Assembly (NCBI GenBank): GCA_022842225.1
Contig: JALHPX010000002.1
Span: 1-27,207, forward strand
Length of the DNA: 27,207 nucleotides
Direction of reading: 5' to 3'
Origin: a bacterium
GTDB taxonomy: Bacteria > Bdellovibrionota > FAC87 > UBA2466
Below, piece by piece: positions 7,792 through 17,317 of the stretch; the stretch's first letter is position 1; each line of letters begins with the position of its first letter. The notes under the pieces were generated by a model. It did no database searches. It was given only the letters and a program-made list of their open reading frames with translations, and had not been told where the DNA came from. Position numbers and translations under genes: made by a program.

Positions 7792-8268
7792 ATGGCAACG
7801 AGAGTGATGAGCGTCAGCCACTCAAATTGTATTTTCCGATTTTTGTTATTTATTATTGCTGTAAACGTGGTTGGGTCGCAGGCCATAGCGGCAACCAAAT
7901 TTGAGTGTTCTGAAGATTCCACGGCTGGCACGACCGCTGACAATAAAGGTCCGGCACTTCATTGGACTTACCTTATTGTGCCCGCGGGCCCCGATGCCGC
8001 AGAAGTTTCTATCGATGGCTTCCAGACATCCATTAAACTAGAGGCCACTACTGCGAAAAAGGCGAAGGGAACCTCTTACATTTTCAGTAAGTATGCTCCA
8101 GATACAATCCACTCTCGCCCTGAAATCAAAAAAGGTAAGGAACTATTCATCGTATCAAATACCAAGAGTGGCGGTTTTCAACTTTCCTTTAGGACGCTAA
8201 AGCCCAATTTGGACCAGACTACTATCGAATGCCAAGCGATCGAGTCTCCGGCCGCGGAGAAGCGTTAG
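7792..8268 (+). CDS. Small exported protein of unknown function
   Basis: This is a 158-residue protein with an N-terminal signal peptide (hydrophobic core FRFLLFIIAVNVVG, cleavage likely after SQAIA). The mature part looks beta-rich and has two Cys residues, one near its start (KFECSE) and one near the C-terminus (TIECQA), that could form a disulfide. An ATG at 7807 is an alternative start; neither start has a strong Shine-Dalgarno, though AAGGA lies 12 bases before 7792. It is 53 bases after the previous exported protein on the same strand and ends 51 bases from convergent tsaE. No family recognised. Confidence 0.65.
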   Translation: MATRVMSVSHSNCIFRFLLFIIAVNVVGSQAIAATKFECSEDSTAGTTADNKGPALHWTYLIVPAGPDAAEVSIDGFQTSIKLEATTAKKAKGTSYIFSKYAPDTIHSRPEIKKGKELFIVSNTKSGGFQLSFRTLKPNLDQTTIECQAIESPAAEKR

Positions 8269-8319
8269 CACCTACTGCAAGAAAGTCCGTCCTGTGGCTA
8301 CCCGTGATGTTCCTCAAGC

Positions 8320-8757
8320 TTAAAACGTTTCGAGAAAATGCGCGCCTTCGGCCGAAACAGAGAAACGTAGCGTGTGGGTAAACACAGGAGCTTGAGTTGA
8401 CCAACGACTGGGCCATTCGACGAAGACGTAGCCTTTTTGGGATTCGGCGCGTTCGACCGCATCCCAGAATCCGATTTCGACGAGTTGCTGCTCGTTTACT
8501 TTCTCCAGGCGGTACCAGTCGAAGTGTTCCACGCACGGATTGAGATCGTAGGATTGGTGGAGCACAAAAGTTGGACTGATGATGCGAGGGACTGGCTGGG
8601 AAGTTTTTCGGCAAAGTGCCTCAATGAACAACCGTACAAAGGTCGTTTTGCCAGCACCCAACTCACCTTCGAGTGCCACCACGCCGCCGTTCGGCCAGGC
8701 TACTAAGCACTGCTCCGCAAACTGTTGCAGCGAATTTAAATCAGGCAACGCGCGCAT
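8320..8757 (-). CDS. tsaE: tRNA threonylcarbamoyladenosine biosynthesis ATPase TsaE
   Basis: This 145-residue protein has the compact TsaE fold signature. The Walker A motif GELGAGKTT is at residues 31-39, SPTF sits near residue 61, and the HFDWYRLE segment (usual form HxDxYRL) near residue 78. A late VEWPSRW segment matches the conserved E-W-P/G-E region. TsaE works with TsaB and TsaD in the cytoplasm to place the t6A modification on A37 of tRNAs that read ANN codons; it powers the TsaBD complex by ATP hydrolysis. Length is normal for the family. Its ATG overlaps the stop of nnr by one base (TAATG), so it is translationally coupled and is the last gene of the tilS-to-tsaE run. The call is secure. 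Confidence 0.93.
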   Translation of the reverse strand: MRALPDLNSLQQFAEQCLVAWPNGGVVALEGELGAGKTTFVRLFIEALCRKTSQPVPRIISPTFVLHQSYDLNPCVEHFDWYRLEKVNEQQLVEIGFWDAVERAESQKGYVFVEWPSRWSTQAPVFTHTLRFSVSAEGAHFLETF

Positions 8758-10247
8758 TACAGTTCCCCGATAGCGTCGCTAATCGTATTGGCTACTTCGT
8801 GAGCCAGCGTCGAGTAAGTGTGGCCATGACGCTGGGTGAGAATTTCCGAGGCCTTGCCGTGCAAGTAACTAGCAGCACTGGCCGCCGCAAAGGGCTCTGC
8901 ACCTTGTGCCATGAAGCCAGCGGCCACTCCTGCCAGTACGTCTCCCGTTCCGCCCTTAGCAAGTCCCGCATCCCCCGTTGGCACCACTGCCAGAGGTTTG
9001 CCTTTTTCCGCAAGGATCGTCCCCGCACCCTTCAATAGAATTGTGGCACCAAACATTTCCGATAGTGCTTGAGCCGCGCGATATCGATCTCTTTGCACTT
9101 CTTCGACGGAGCTATCGAGTAAGCGCGCTGCTTCTTTAGGATGGGGAGTAAAAAGTGTTTCAGTGCCGGCGCGCAATTTTTGGTAAGTCCCTGCAGGCAT
9201 TTCAGAAATCAAAGTCAGTGCATCTGCGTCGATAACCAGCGGAACTTTGGATTGCAGGCACTCTTCTAAGATCTGCTTAGCCTGTGGACCTGTGCCAAGA
9301 CCCGGTCCGATAACGACGACAGAGCTACCAGGCTGCCATTTTGCCTGATCGGTCAGCACCACTTCCTGCGCGAACAGCGATCGATCGAGCGATTTAGAAT
9401 CTGCGGCCACGAGTTCCGTTAGTCCCGCCCCCGCACGCAACGATCCCAGACACGATAGCGTAGCCGCACCGATCATCGAATGGTCGCCGGCTACGACCGA
9501 CACTTTGCCAAAGCTGCCCTTGTGACTATCGCGCTCTCGCTTGGGCAGCCATGCCCGCACATCCGCGGCATCGAGTAGATAAGCGGCACCTAAACCATCC
9601 GAAAGATCCCGCGGGATCTGAATCGGTGCGACCGTGAGACCGCCTACATAATCCAGCGCCTGGCCCGTTACCAAACCCGTCTTGGCAAAACCGAGAGTGA
9701 CGGTGCGCGACGCGCGCACAGCATTGGATAAGATCTGCCCCGTAGTCGCGTCCATGCCGCTTGGTACGTCGATAGAGAGAATAAATTTGCGGCCGGCGTA
9801 GCCATTAATTGCGGTAATCCACTCGTCAAACGTCCCCTCGGGAGCTCGCGACAGACCCACGCCAAAGATCCCGTCGAGTACCCAATCGGCCGCAGCTAAC
9901 GCTGCTTGGTAGTCTTTTAAGAAGGGAATTCCCAGCTGCTTGGCCATTCCAATTTGTGCAGCCCACAGCGGGGAGGCTTTGGTCTCAGGCGTAATCACAA
10001 TCGAGATCCCGCGCTGGCCGTTGATCCACAGCATGCGCGCTACCGCAATTGCATCCGCCCCGTTATTGCCAGGACCTGCGAAGACAAGCCCGCGAGTGCG
10101 GCCCAAGGCTCGGCCAAAACGCGACGCCAAAGAACCCGCTAGCGCCATCGCCGCGTGCTCCATCAAGATCATTTCGGGAATATGAAAACGTTTTACCGCA
10201 AGAGAATCGATCTCTCGCATTGCATTCGCAGTAACTAAAACCTGCAT
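8757..10247 (-). CDS. nnr: Bifunctional NAD(P)H-hydrate epimerase / ADP-dependent dehydratase
   Basis: The protein has 496 residues with two fused domains. The N-terminal YjeF_N epimerase part includes GPGNNGADA (58-66), LDGIFGVG, and SIDVPSGMDATTG. The C-terminal ribokinase-like dehydratase part includes GSFGKVSVVAGDH, IGPGLGTG, LVIDADALT, FTPHPKEAARLL and GGTGDVLAG. Together these repair the hydrated, damaged forms of NADH and NADPH: the epimerase interconverts the R and S forms, and the dehydratase restores the cofactor using ADP. The epimerase motif reads NNGADA rather than the common NNGGDG, a mild variant. The gene starts 4 bases after the glmM stop and ends overlapping tsaE, the usual nnr-tsaE pair. 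It is cytoplasmic. Family identity is secure. Confidence 0.95.
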   Translation of the reverse strand: MQVLVTANAMREIDSLAVKRFHIPEMILMEHAAMALAGSLASRFGRALGRTRGLVFAGPGNNGADAIAVARMLWINGQRGISIVITPETKASPLWAAQIGMAKQLGIPFLKDYQAALAAADWVLDGIFGVGLSRAPEGTFDEWITAINGYAGRKFILSIDVPSGMDATTGQILSNAVRASRTVTLGFAKTGLVTGQALDYVGGLTVAPIQIPRDLSDGLGAAYLLDAADVRAWLPKRERDSHKGSFGKVSVVAGDHSMIGAATLSCLGSLRAGAGLTELVAADSKSLDRSLFAQEVVLTDQAKWQPGSSVVVIGPGLGTGPQAKQILEECLQSKVPLVIDADALTLISEMPAGTYQKLRAGTETLFTPHPKEAARLLDSSVEEVQRDRYRAAQALSEMFGATILLKGAGTILAEKGKPLAVVPTGDAGLAKGGTGDVLAGVAAGFMAQGAEPFAAASAASYLHGKASEILTQRHGHTYSTLAHEVANTISDAIGEL

Positions 10248-10251
10248 GGGA

Positions 10252-11628
10252 CTAACCTAATTGTGCGCGGAGTGTTTGAGAGATTTCGGCGGCAAATGCA
10301 CGAATACGAACATCGTCTTCGCCTTCTACCATTACGCGCGCCAGTGGCTCAGTGCCAGAGTATCGCACTACTACTCGGCCTTTTTGTCCTAGCGCTTTTT
10401 CTACCTTTTTTATCACATCCACAATCGCGGGAACTTCGGATAGCTCGCGCTTGTTGCGGACGATGACGTTTTCCAAAACCTGGGGATACAACGTCACTTG
10501 CTTCTTGAGTTCCGACAACGGTTTGCCGGTTTTTTTCATGATGGAAAGAATGTTGAGTGCGGCAATAATGCCATCGCCAGTCGTGTTGTGATCTAAGAAG
10601 ACTACGTGGCCTGACTGCTCGCCGCCCAGATTGAAACCCTGCGCGCGCATCATTTCAACGATATAACGATCACCGACCTGCGTTTGAACCGTCTTGCCGC
10701 CTGCCGCACGAATGGCGATATCGAGTCCGATATTGCTCATCGGAGTGGTGACGAGCGTGTTCTTTTTCAATCTGCCCTCGGCCAACATATGCAGTCCGCA
10801 AATCGCCAAGACTTGGTCGCCGTCGACAATCTCGCCTTTTTCATCGGATAAAATCAATCGATCGGCATCGCCATCGAGCGCAATGCCAATCTCGGCGCGG
10901 TGGTGGTGCACGGCTTGCGCCATGGCTTGTGGATAGACCGCTCCGCATTGCTCGTTAATATTCATGCCGTTCGGCGAGCAATTGATGGGGAAAACTTCCG
11001 CGCCCAATTCTTCAAATACAATGGGAGCGACCTTATAAGCAGCGCCATTAGCGCAATCCAAGACAACTCGGATGCCTTCTAAGTTTACGTCTTGCGGGAA
11101 GGTGTCTTTCAAATAAACAATGTAGCGACCAATCGCATCGTCGATACGACTGGCGCGACCAATGTGCTCCATGGTCGGGCGAACTTTATCGAGTTCTTCG
11201 GATTGAATGAGACGCTCTACTTCGCGCTCTTTTTCATCCGGCAATTTGTAACCAAAGCGATCAAAGATCTTAATGCCGTTGTATTGATAAGGATTGTGGC
11301 TAGCGGAAATAATCACGCCCGCGTCCGCGCGCATGCTGCGAGTGATAAAGGCAATTCCGGGAGTTGGCAGGGGGCCTACGAGGTATACGCGCGCGCCCAT
11401 CGAGCAAAAGCCCGCGGAGAGTGCGTTCTCTAACATATAGCCTGAGAGCCGGGTGTCCTTGCCGATAACAACTTTGGGGCTGGTGCGACGCGCGTCGCGT
11501 CCGCAGAGCAAGTAGCTCACCGCGCGCCCAATAGCCATCGCGAGCTCACTCGTCATGGGGTATTGATTGGCGATTCCCCGGACTCCATCCGTGCCAAAAA
11601 TTTTCGACTTCGATTTGCCGTTGTCCAT
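10252..11628 (-). CDS. glmM: Phosphoglucosamine mutase
   Basis: This 458-residue protein is a full-length phosphohexomutase. The start reads KIFGTDGVRGIAN. The catalytic phosphoserine motif ISASHNP puts the active Ser at residue 110. The metal-binding loop DGDADR is at 252-257, the sugar-binding loop GGEQSGH is present, and the phosphate-binding RYSGTEP lies near residue 424. GlmM converts glucosamine-6-phosphate to glucosamine-1-phosphate, the committed step towards UDP-GlcNAc for peptidoglycan and LPS. It follows cdaR after a 3-base gap, and cdaA precedes cdaR. In Firmicutes GlmM binds and inhibits CdaA, so the grouping suggests c-di-AMP levels and cell-wall precursor supply are tied together here as well; that last point is inference. 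Confidence 0.97.
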   Translation of the reverse strand: MDNGKSKSKIFGTDGVRGIANQYPMTSELAMAIGRAVSYLLCGRDARRTSPKVVIGKDTRLSGYMLENALSAGFCSMGARVYLVGPLPTPGIAFITRSMRADAGVIISASHNPYQYNGIKIFDRFGYKLPDEKEREVERLIQSEELDKVRPTMEHIGRASRIDDAIGRYIVYLKDTFPQDVNLEGIRVVLDCANGAAYKVAPIVFEELGAEVFPINCSPNGMNINEQCGAVYPQAMAQAVHHHRAEIGIALDGDADRLILSDEKGEIVDGDQVLAICGLHMLAEGRLKKNTLVTTPMSNIGLDIAIRAAGGKTVQTQVGDRYIVEMMRAQGFNLGGEQSGHVVFLDHNTTGDGIIAALNILSIMKKTGKPLSELKKQVTLYPQVLENVIVRNKRELSEVPAIVDVIKKVEKALGQKGRVVVRYSGTEPLARVMVEGEDDVRIRAFAAEISQTLRAQLG

Positions 11629-11631
11629 GGC

Positions 11632-12327
11632 CTACTTTTTCTTTTTAAAGCGTATTTTGACCTGGACAGTCTTATCACCGGTGAGCTGCAATTTCTGCAT
11701 TTTGTCGACTTCCAGCCCAATTTCCGTGGACTGCGCCGAACCATCTGCAGCTAATGCAATGGGTTCCGTGGGGATAAATTCCAAGCCTTCTACAGCCGAT
11801 TTAGGTCCTAAAATAGCCACCTTAGCGGGAATCACGGTGGCGACAGCTTCCATCCCCGCCGGTGGCTCCCCTTGTAAAATAGGACGGACGATAATGGATT
11901 TTTGCGCCACTTTCTCTAAACGAATTTGTACCATCGCGGGGGAGAAGCTTACGACGCGCACGCCTGTGGGCAATTCGCCAATCAGGTCTTCTCGGATGGG
12001 GAAGCCCACCACGCCCTCTTGGGCCTGACGGTAATCAGGCTGAATAGCGCTGATGCCCTGCTCTACTTTTTTCAAAAGCACCCGGGGGCCCGACAGAGTG
12101 AAAGTAATGTAGTTGGGGATCTCGTTGGTGATGATGACATCGGGGGAATGGAGCGGCTTTAAGAGCACGCGTTTTTCCAGTTCTTCTTTTTTGAAACCCA
12201 AAATCGTAATCCAAAGAATCAGCGCCAGGAGCAAGCTCACGGCTTTAAGTGCAAAGCTTTCGCTCCACGACAAGGAGCCGTGTTGGCTACTCAAAAATCG
12301 GCGCAAAGCTAAGAGAAAGGTCTTCAT
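11632..12327 (-). CDS. cdaR: CdaA regulator with YbbR domains
   Basis: This is a 231-residue membrane-anchored protein. A single hydrophobic helix spans about residues 25-44 (ALKAVSLLLALILWITILGF). It is followed by extracytoplasmic beta-rich YbbR-type repeats (for example YITFTLSGPRVLL, then VRVVSFSPAMVQIRLEKV, then KVAILGPKSAVEGL). It ends in a Lys-rich tail. YbbR proteins encoded beside cdaA modulate the diadenylate cyclase from outside the membrane. Firmicute CdaR proteins are usually longer, with more repeats; this shorter form fits Gram-negative relatives. Its ATG overlaps the stop of cdaA by four bases (ATGA), so the pair is co-translated. Identity rests on TM topology, repeat character and gene context. 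Confidence 0.9.
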   Translation of the reverse strand: MKTFLLALRRFLSSQHGSLSWSESFALKAVSLLLALILWITILGFKKEELEKRVLLKPLHSPDVIITNEIPNYITFTLSGPRVLLKKVEQGISAIQPDYRQAQEGVVGFPIREDLIGELPTGVRVVSFSPAMVQIRLEKVAQKSIIVRPILQGEPPAGMEAVATVIPAKVAILGPKSAVEGLEFIPTEPIALAADGSAQSTEIGLEVDKMQKLQLTGDKTVQVKIRFKKKK

Positions 12328-13139
12328 GATTGGCCCCTTTCTGTTTCACGCGTTTCTTGTTTGCGCAGACCCAAAAGTTCCAATAGCTGATGACGCAGCC
12401 CGTTCACATCCAAGTCGCGAACGATCTGACCATGGTGCACCAGCGACATTTCACCACGCTCCTCGGACACCACGATGACGACTGCATCCGTCTCTTGCGT
12501 TAAACCGATAGCGGCTCTGTGACGAGTGCCGAGCTCTCGGTGCACGTTTGGATCGCGCGTAATGGGCAATAGGCAGCCCGCTGAAGTGATTCTAGAGCCA
12601 CGTATGATCAAAGCTCCATCGTGAATTGGCGACGACGGATGGAAGATAGAGATAATCAGATCGGTGCTGACGCGGGAGTCAATCAGCGTGCCTGCTTCGA
12701 TGTAATTCTTCAGTCCCGTCTCGCGTTCCAAAACAATCAACGCACCGACGCGCTGGTGCGCCAACGCAGTCGCAGCTTGGCAAATATCTTCGATGATTGC
12801 CACTTCTTCGATCGTATTCGTGCCTGCAAAAAACGGATTTCGGCCTACTTGCGTGAGCGCTTTACGGATCTCGTCCTGGAAGACGATGATCAAAATCAAA
12901 ATGAGGTTGTTGAAGAACTCCACGAGGACCGTGTGCAAGGTGTGAAAGCGCAGCTTGTCGGCGAGGAAATAAAAAATCAAAATGATGCCGAAACCTGTCA
13001 GCATCTGGACTGCGCGCGTTCCACGGATCAAAAGTAAAACGCGGTACACAATGATCGTGACCAGCAAGATATCTACAAGATCTTGCCAGCGAATAATCTC
13101 GCGGATGTCCGTGAAAAATTGTTGAAAATCTAAGAGCAT
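12324..13139 (-). CDS. cdaA: Membrane diadenylate cyclase (c-di-AMP synthase)
   Basis: This 271-residue protein has the CdaA layout. Three transmembrane helices (about 20-38, 44-61 and 70-87) are followed by a DAC domain. The active-site DGA motif is at residues 174-176 in PIHDGALIIRG and the RHR motif is at 206-208 in LGTRHRAA, both intact, so the enzyme should be active. It condenses two ATP into cyclic di-AMP, a second messenger for osmolyte balance and wall homeostasis. The C-terminus is short and charged. The start ATG at 13139 is preceded not by a clear Shine-Dalgarno but by a perfect hairpin (13151-13167). It lies 97 bases after ftsH; folP, which I expect between them in many deltaproteobacteria, is absent. 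Confidence 0.96.
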   Translation of the reverse strand: MLLDFQQFFTDIREIIRWQDLVDILLVTIIVYRVLLLIRGTRAVQMLTGFGIILIFYFLADKLRFHTLHTVLVEFFNNLILILIIVFQDEIRKALTQVGRNPFFAGTNTIEEVAIIEDICQAATALAHQRVGALIVLERETGLKNYIEAGTLIDSRVSTDLIISIFHPSSPIHDGALIIRGSRITSAGCLLPITRDPNVHRELGTRHRAAIGLTQETDAVVIVVSEERGEMSLVHHGQIVRDLDVNGLRHQLLELLGLRKQETRETERGQS

Positions 13140-13150
13140 AGAAAGTTTCG

Positions 13151-13167
13151 TGGACCACTCTGGTCCA
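13151..13167 (-). promoter_or_regulatory. Perfect 7-bp hairpin immediately upstream of cdaA
   Basis: TGGACCA (13151-13157), a 3-base loop, and TGGTCCA (13161-13167) form a perfect inverted repeat whose near edge is 11 bases from the cdaA ATG. In the mRNA a hairpin would cover the zone where a Shine-Dalgarno normally sits, and none is visible elsewhere. No U-run follows, so it does not look like an intrinsic terminator for ftsH. A role in limiting cdaA translation, or in binding a regulator, is inference; the repeat itself is seen. Confidence 0.45.
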
Positions 13168-13236
13168 TTACAAACGAATACACTGCTACATTAGATTTCG
13201 GCAAGTTACGGAAATACTTTAGGAATATAAGGTCGG

Positions 13237-15120
<1,884 letters not shown>

Positions 15121-15270
15121 ATTTGAAGGACCCTTCTGAAGGTCTCTTCGGTATTTTCCCGAGATCGCTGAATGCTAGATAAAAGAATAGTGAACCGCGA
15201 CTCCCCCTTTTTTGGATGCGATTGTAAGTACTCTTGTTTACAGGTGTTTAAAGCCGCCTGGAAAAATTCA

Positions 15271-16563
15271 CTAGCTTTGTAGGAATGGGAAGTCACACCG
15301 CGCCGTGGAAACTTCCAGCAGAGATTCCTCGCTGCCTAAGTACCAAAGGACTTGGGAGGTGGAGGGTCTTGCTAATACCGGAATGAGTTTTCGTTCGGGT
15401 GCGGGAATGCGACGGCGCTGGAAAATCTCTTTGAGTTTTTTGCCGGAACTGGCCAGGCGGTCACCTGCTTCAAAGTAGCGAGCTTCCCAGCTATTCTCTA
15501 AGTTCGGCACGAGAATTTTCAAGTCGGTCTTGATTTCTTCGAAATGAAAAATTCCGTTTTCGCCGCGTTCAGGGGAAGCCTCGGGAGCCTCTTTATCGAG
15601 CAACAAGTACCAATACCCCATCGACACGCGCACTTTGATGCCGTCTTTTAGATGAAAGCGTTTTTGTCCTTGTCGAATATGTTTCAGCCAAAGTTTGAGC
15701 TGTTTGCGGCAAACTGTCTTCCCCAAGAAGCGTTCGCTCATTTGATTGAGCACATGCGCTTTGAGTGGCTTGGGCACCTGGTCCCACGCTTCGCAAGAAA
15801 CGCGCACCCAGAACGGCGTTTGCACGGCTAATTCATCGACAAGTCGTTTTACTTGTTCGTCGAGGTAATCCTGCACCTCGACCCCGCGACGGCACCACTC
15901 CGATACATTGTCCAAAGCCGCTTGGCGGGACATGCCGAAATTCTCCGCCACTTGCAGCAACTCTTGCGCAGCCCCATGCCGAATTGCATTGCGAAAATAG
16001 CGCGCATTGTAATTAGAAAGATCCTGCCGATAAGCGACGGCGTTTTTCTTGGCGTAGTGTTCGATGCTCTCGCGCGAGACGGTTAGCAGCGGTCGCAACC
16101 ACCTACCCGCCCTTTCCCGAATTCCGCCCATGCCGCGCCAGTCGGTGCCGCGCAATAGACGCATCAAGACTGTCTCCAACTGATCATTAGCGTGGTGTGC
16201 GGTGCAGATGAAATCAAAATCGTGTTTCTCGGCAATCGATTCCATGAATTCGCGCCGCAGATTGCGCAGCACCTCTTCTGGAGCGGGGCCGATTTGGTGA
16301 CGGCTGCCTTGATAGAACTCAACGCCCAAATCTTCGCTAGCTTTGCGCACGAGCGAAGCATCTTCTTCGTTCTCTTTGCCACGAGTGCGGTGGTTAAAAT
16401 GAGCCACCGCAAAATCTTCTTTTGAGAATTCCTGCGCTACCGCGTGCAGCAGCACCATGGAATCCATGCCGCCTGATACAGCAATGAGAAAGCGGGGTTT
16501 GACCGGGATGCCATCGGGTCCATCAATTTTGTGAGGAAGTTTTAGTTTTAGCTCGGTGCTCAT
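15271..16563 (-). CDS. tilS: tRNA(Ile)-lysidine synthetase
   Basis: This 430-residue protein has the PP-loop motif SGGMDS at residues 30-35, followed by AHFNHRTRGKE and CTAHHANDQLETVLMRLLRG, all diagnostic of TilS. A C-terminal substrate-binding domain is present (RLASSGKKLKEIFQRRRIP). The enzyme uses ATP and lysine to convert C34 of the tRNA(Ile) with CAU anticodon to lysidine, changing its reading from AUG to AUA; it is normally essential. The ATG at 16563 has a weak AGG a few bases upstream. It is the first gene of the minus-strand run that continues through ftsH and cdaA to tsaE. It lies 89 bases after the doc toxin gene on the same strand, so read-through from the toxin promoter is possible. 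Confidence 0.95.
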   Translation of the reverse strand: MSTELKLKLPHKIDGPDGIPVKPRFLIAVSGGMDSMVLLHAVAQEFSKEDFAVAHFNHRTRGKENEEDASLVRKASEDLGVEFYQGSRHQIGPAPEEVLRNLRREFMESIAEKHDFDFICTAHHANDQLETVLMRLLRGTDWRGMGGIRERAGRWLRPLLTVSRESIEHYAKKNAVAYRQDLSNYNARYFRNAIRHGAAQELLQVAENFGMSRQAALDNVSEWCRRGVEVQDYLDEQVKRLVDELAVQTPFWVRVSCEAWDQVPKPLKAHVLNQMSERFLGKTVCRKQLKLWLKHIRQGQKRFHLKDGIKVRVSMGYWYLLLDKEAPEASPERGENGIFHFEEIKTDLKILVPNLENSWEARYFEAGDRLASSGKKLKEIFQRRRIPAPERKLIPVLARPSTSQVLWYLGSEESLLEVSTARCDFPFLQS

Positions 16564-16652
16564 AGACCTATTGACAGGGATACTGGATCTTGGGGTGGGC
16601 CGTCAAAGCAGCGAAGCGTCACAACCAAGCGGTTGGCTTCAATGAAAGAAAA

Positions 16653-17033
16653 TTAAGCAGGTCTCATGTGCTTCTCGAGCCAGCCGGCAATGGTCTCGAG
16701 ACCGACTTTTTTCTCAATCAGTGATTCGATAATGAATCGTTCGCCGTTATCCGGTTCCACTTTAAGTCGGTAACCATTCATTCGGAGAAAAATAGCAGTC
16801 GTGGCGAAGGCAACCCGTTTGTTGCCATCCACAAAAGCATGGTTTTGGGCTAGGCTTTGAAGCAAGGCAGCAGATTCAAGCGACAGAGTCTTATAATATC
16901 CCGTTTGGGGGCGCTGTAGAGCGCTCTCCAATAACCCTAAATCCCGCACGCCGCCTGCACCTCCAAAGCGCTCGATCAGCTGATCATGAAGGACCAAGAC
17001 TTCTTGTAGCGTGGGATACAGAGTGACTTTCAT
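16653..17033 (-). CDS. doc: Doc-type toxin of the Fic/Doc superfamily
   Basis: This 126-residue protein matches chromosomal death-on-curing proteins in length and motifs. It has an N-terminal LYPTLQEVLVLHDQLIERFG segment, GLLESALQRPQ near residue 33, and the catalytic motif HAFVDGNKR at residues 65-73. Phage P1 Doc phosphorylates EF-Tu and blocks translation; Fic relatives transfer AMP instead. Here the Gly pair and Lys-Arg of the Doc-type motif are intact, so activity is plausible. The ATG overlaps the antitoxin stop by four bases (ATGA), the normal coupling in these operons. It is chromosomal, set between housekeeping genes, with no mobile-element genes beside it. Confidence 0.93.
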   Translation of the reverse strand: MKVTLYPTLQEVLVLHDQLIERFGGAGGVRDLGLLESALQRPQTGYYKTLSLESAALLQSLAQNHAFVDGNKRVAFATTAIFLRMNGYRLKVEPDNGERFIIESLIEKKVGLETIAGWLEKHMRPA

Positions 17034-17242
17034 TTAGCTAATCGCTTTAAAAGCTCAGAATGGTCCTTCAAAACCTCTTCCATTGCGCTTCCAAAGGCAG
17101 GTCGCACCTGCACACGCTGTAAATATTGCGCCACGGCCTCTGTCACAACGCCTGAAATGCTACGGTCAGAGGCCGCAGCAAAGCGCTTTAGATCTCGAAG
17201 AACCGTCTCGTCTATTTGGGTGGCAAACTTCTTCAGCTTCAT
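17030..17242 (-). CDS. Ribbon-helix-helix antitoxin partner of Doc
   Basis: With the start at 17242 the protein has 70 residues. Residues 1-43 read as a ribbon-helix-helix DNA-binding domain (MKLKKFATQIDETVLRDLKR, then a turn and a second helix ending VAQYLQR). The C-terminal segment AMEEVLKDHSELLKRLAK is charged and helical like the Doc-neutralising tail of Phd-type antitoxins. I prefer 17242 to an in-frame ATG at 17269, because the latter falls inside the predicted promoter, upstream of any transcript from it. RHR antitoxins usually bind palindromes in their own promoter as a complex with toxin, and such a palindrome is present at 17259-17278. Specific family name not assigned. Confidence 0.85.
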   Translation of the reverse strand: MKLKKFATQIDETVLRDLKRFAAASDRSISGVVTEAVAQYLQRVQVRPAFGSAMEEVLKDHSELLKRLAK

Positions 17243-17249
17243 GACCTGG

Positions 17250-17279
17250 AATATATCATGACAGTTCATGAAATGTCAA
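17250..17279 (-). promoter_or_regulatory. Sigma70-type promoter with embedded palindromic operator for the doc operon
   Basis: On the minus strand TTGACA (17279-17274) and TATATT (17255-17250) are separated by 18 bases, a near-consensus promoter. Overlapping the spacer is the palindrome at 17259-17278: TGACA, one base, TTCATGAA, one base, TGTCA, with 18 of 20 positions symmetric. That is what is expected of an autorepressed toxin-antitoxin operon. Transcription would begin about 7 bases after the -10 element, at or next to the ATG at 17242, giving a leaderless or nearly leaderless mRNA. Promoter and palindrome are seen; repression is inferred. Confidence 0.75.
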
Positions 17280-17317
17280 GAATTTGAGTGTACCGAGAAA
17301 AACGGGGGCTGCGGCGA

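Noticed and set aside
13151..13167. Intrinsic terminator after ftsH
   Set aside because: The hairpin is perfect, but no U-run follows on the minus-strand transcript and it sits directly before the cdaA start.
15121..15270. Promoter of ftsH in the 150-base gap (a TACAAT is visible on the minus strand)
   Set aside because: No -35-like hexamer at 16-18 bases from it; evidence is insufficient.
16618..16640. Small inverted repeat CAACC-GCTT-GGTTG-like between doc and tilS as terminator
   Set aside because: Only 5 bp of stem, with no adjacent T-run on either strand; too weak to call.
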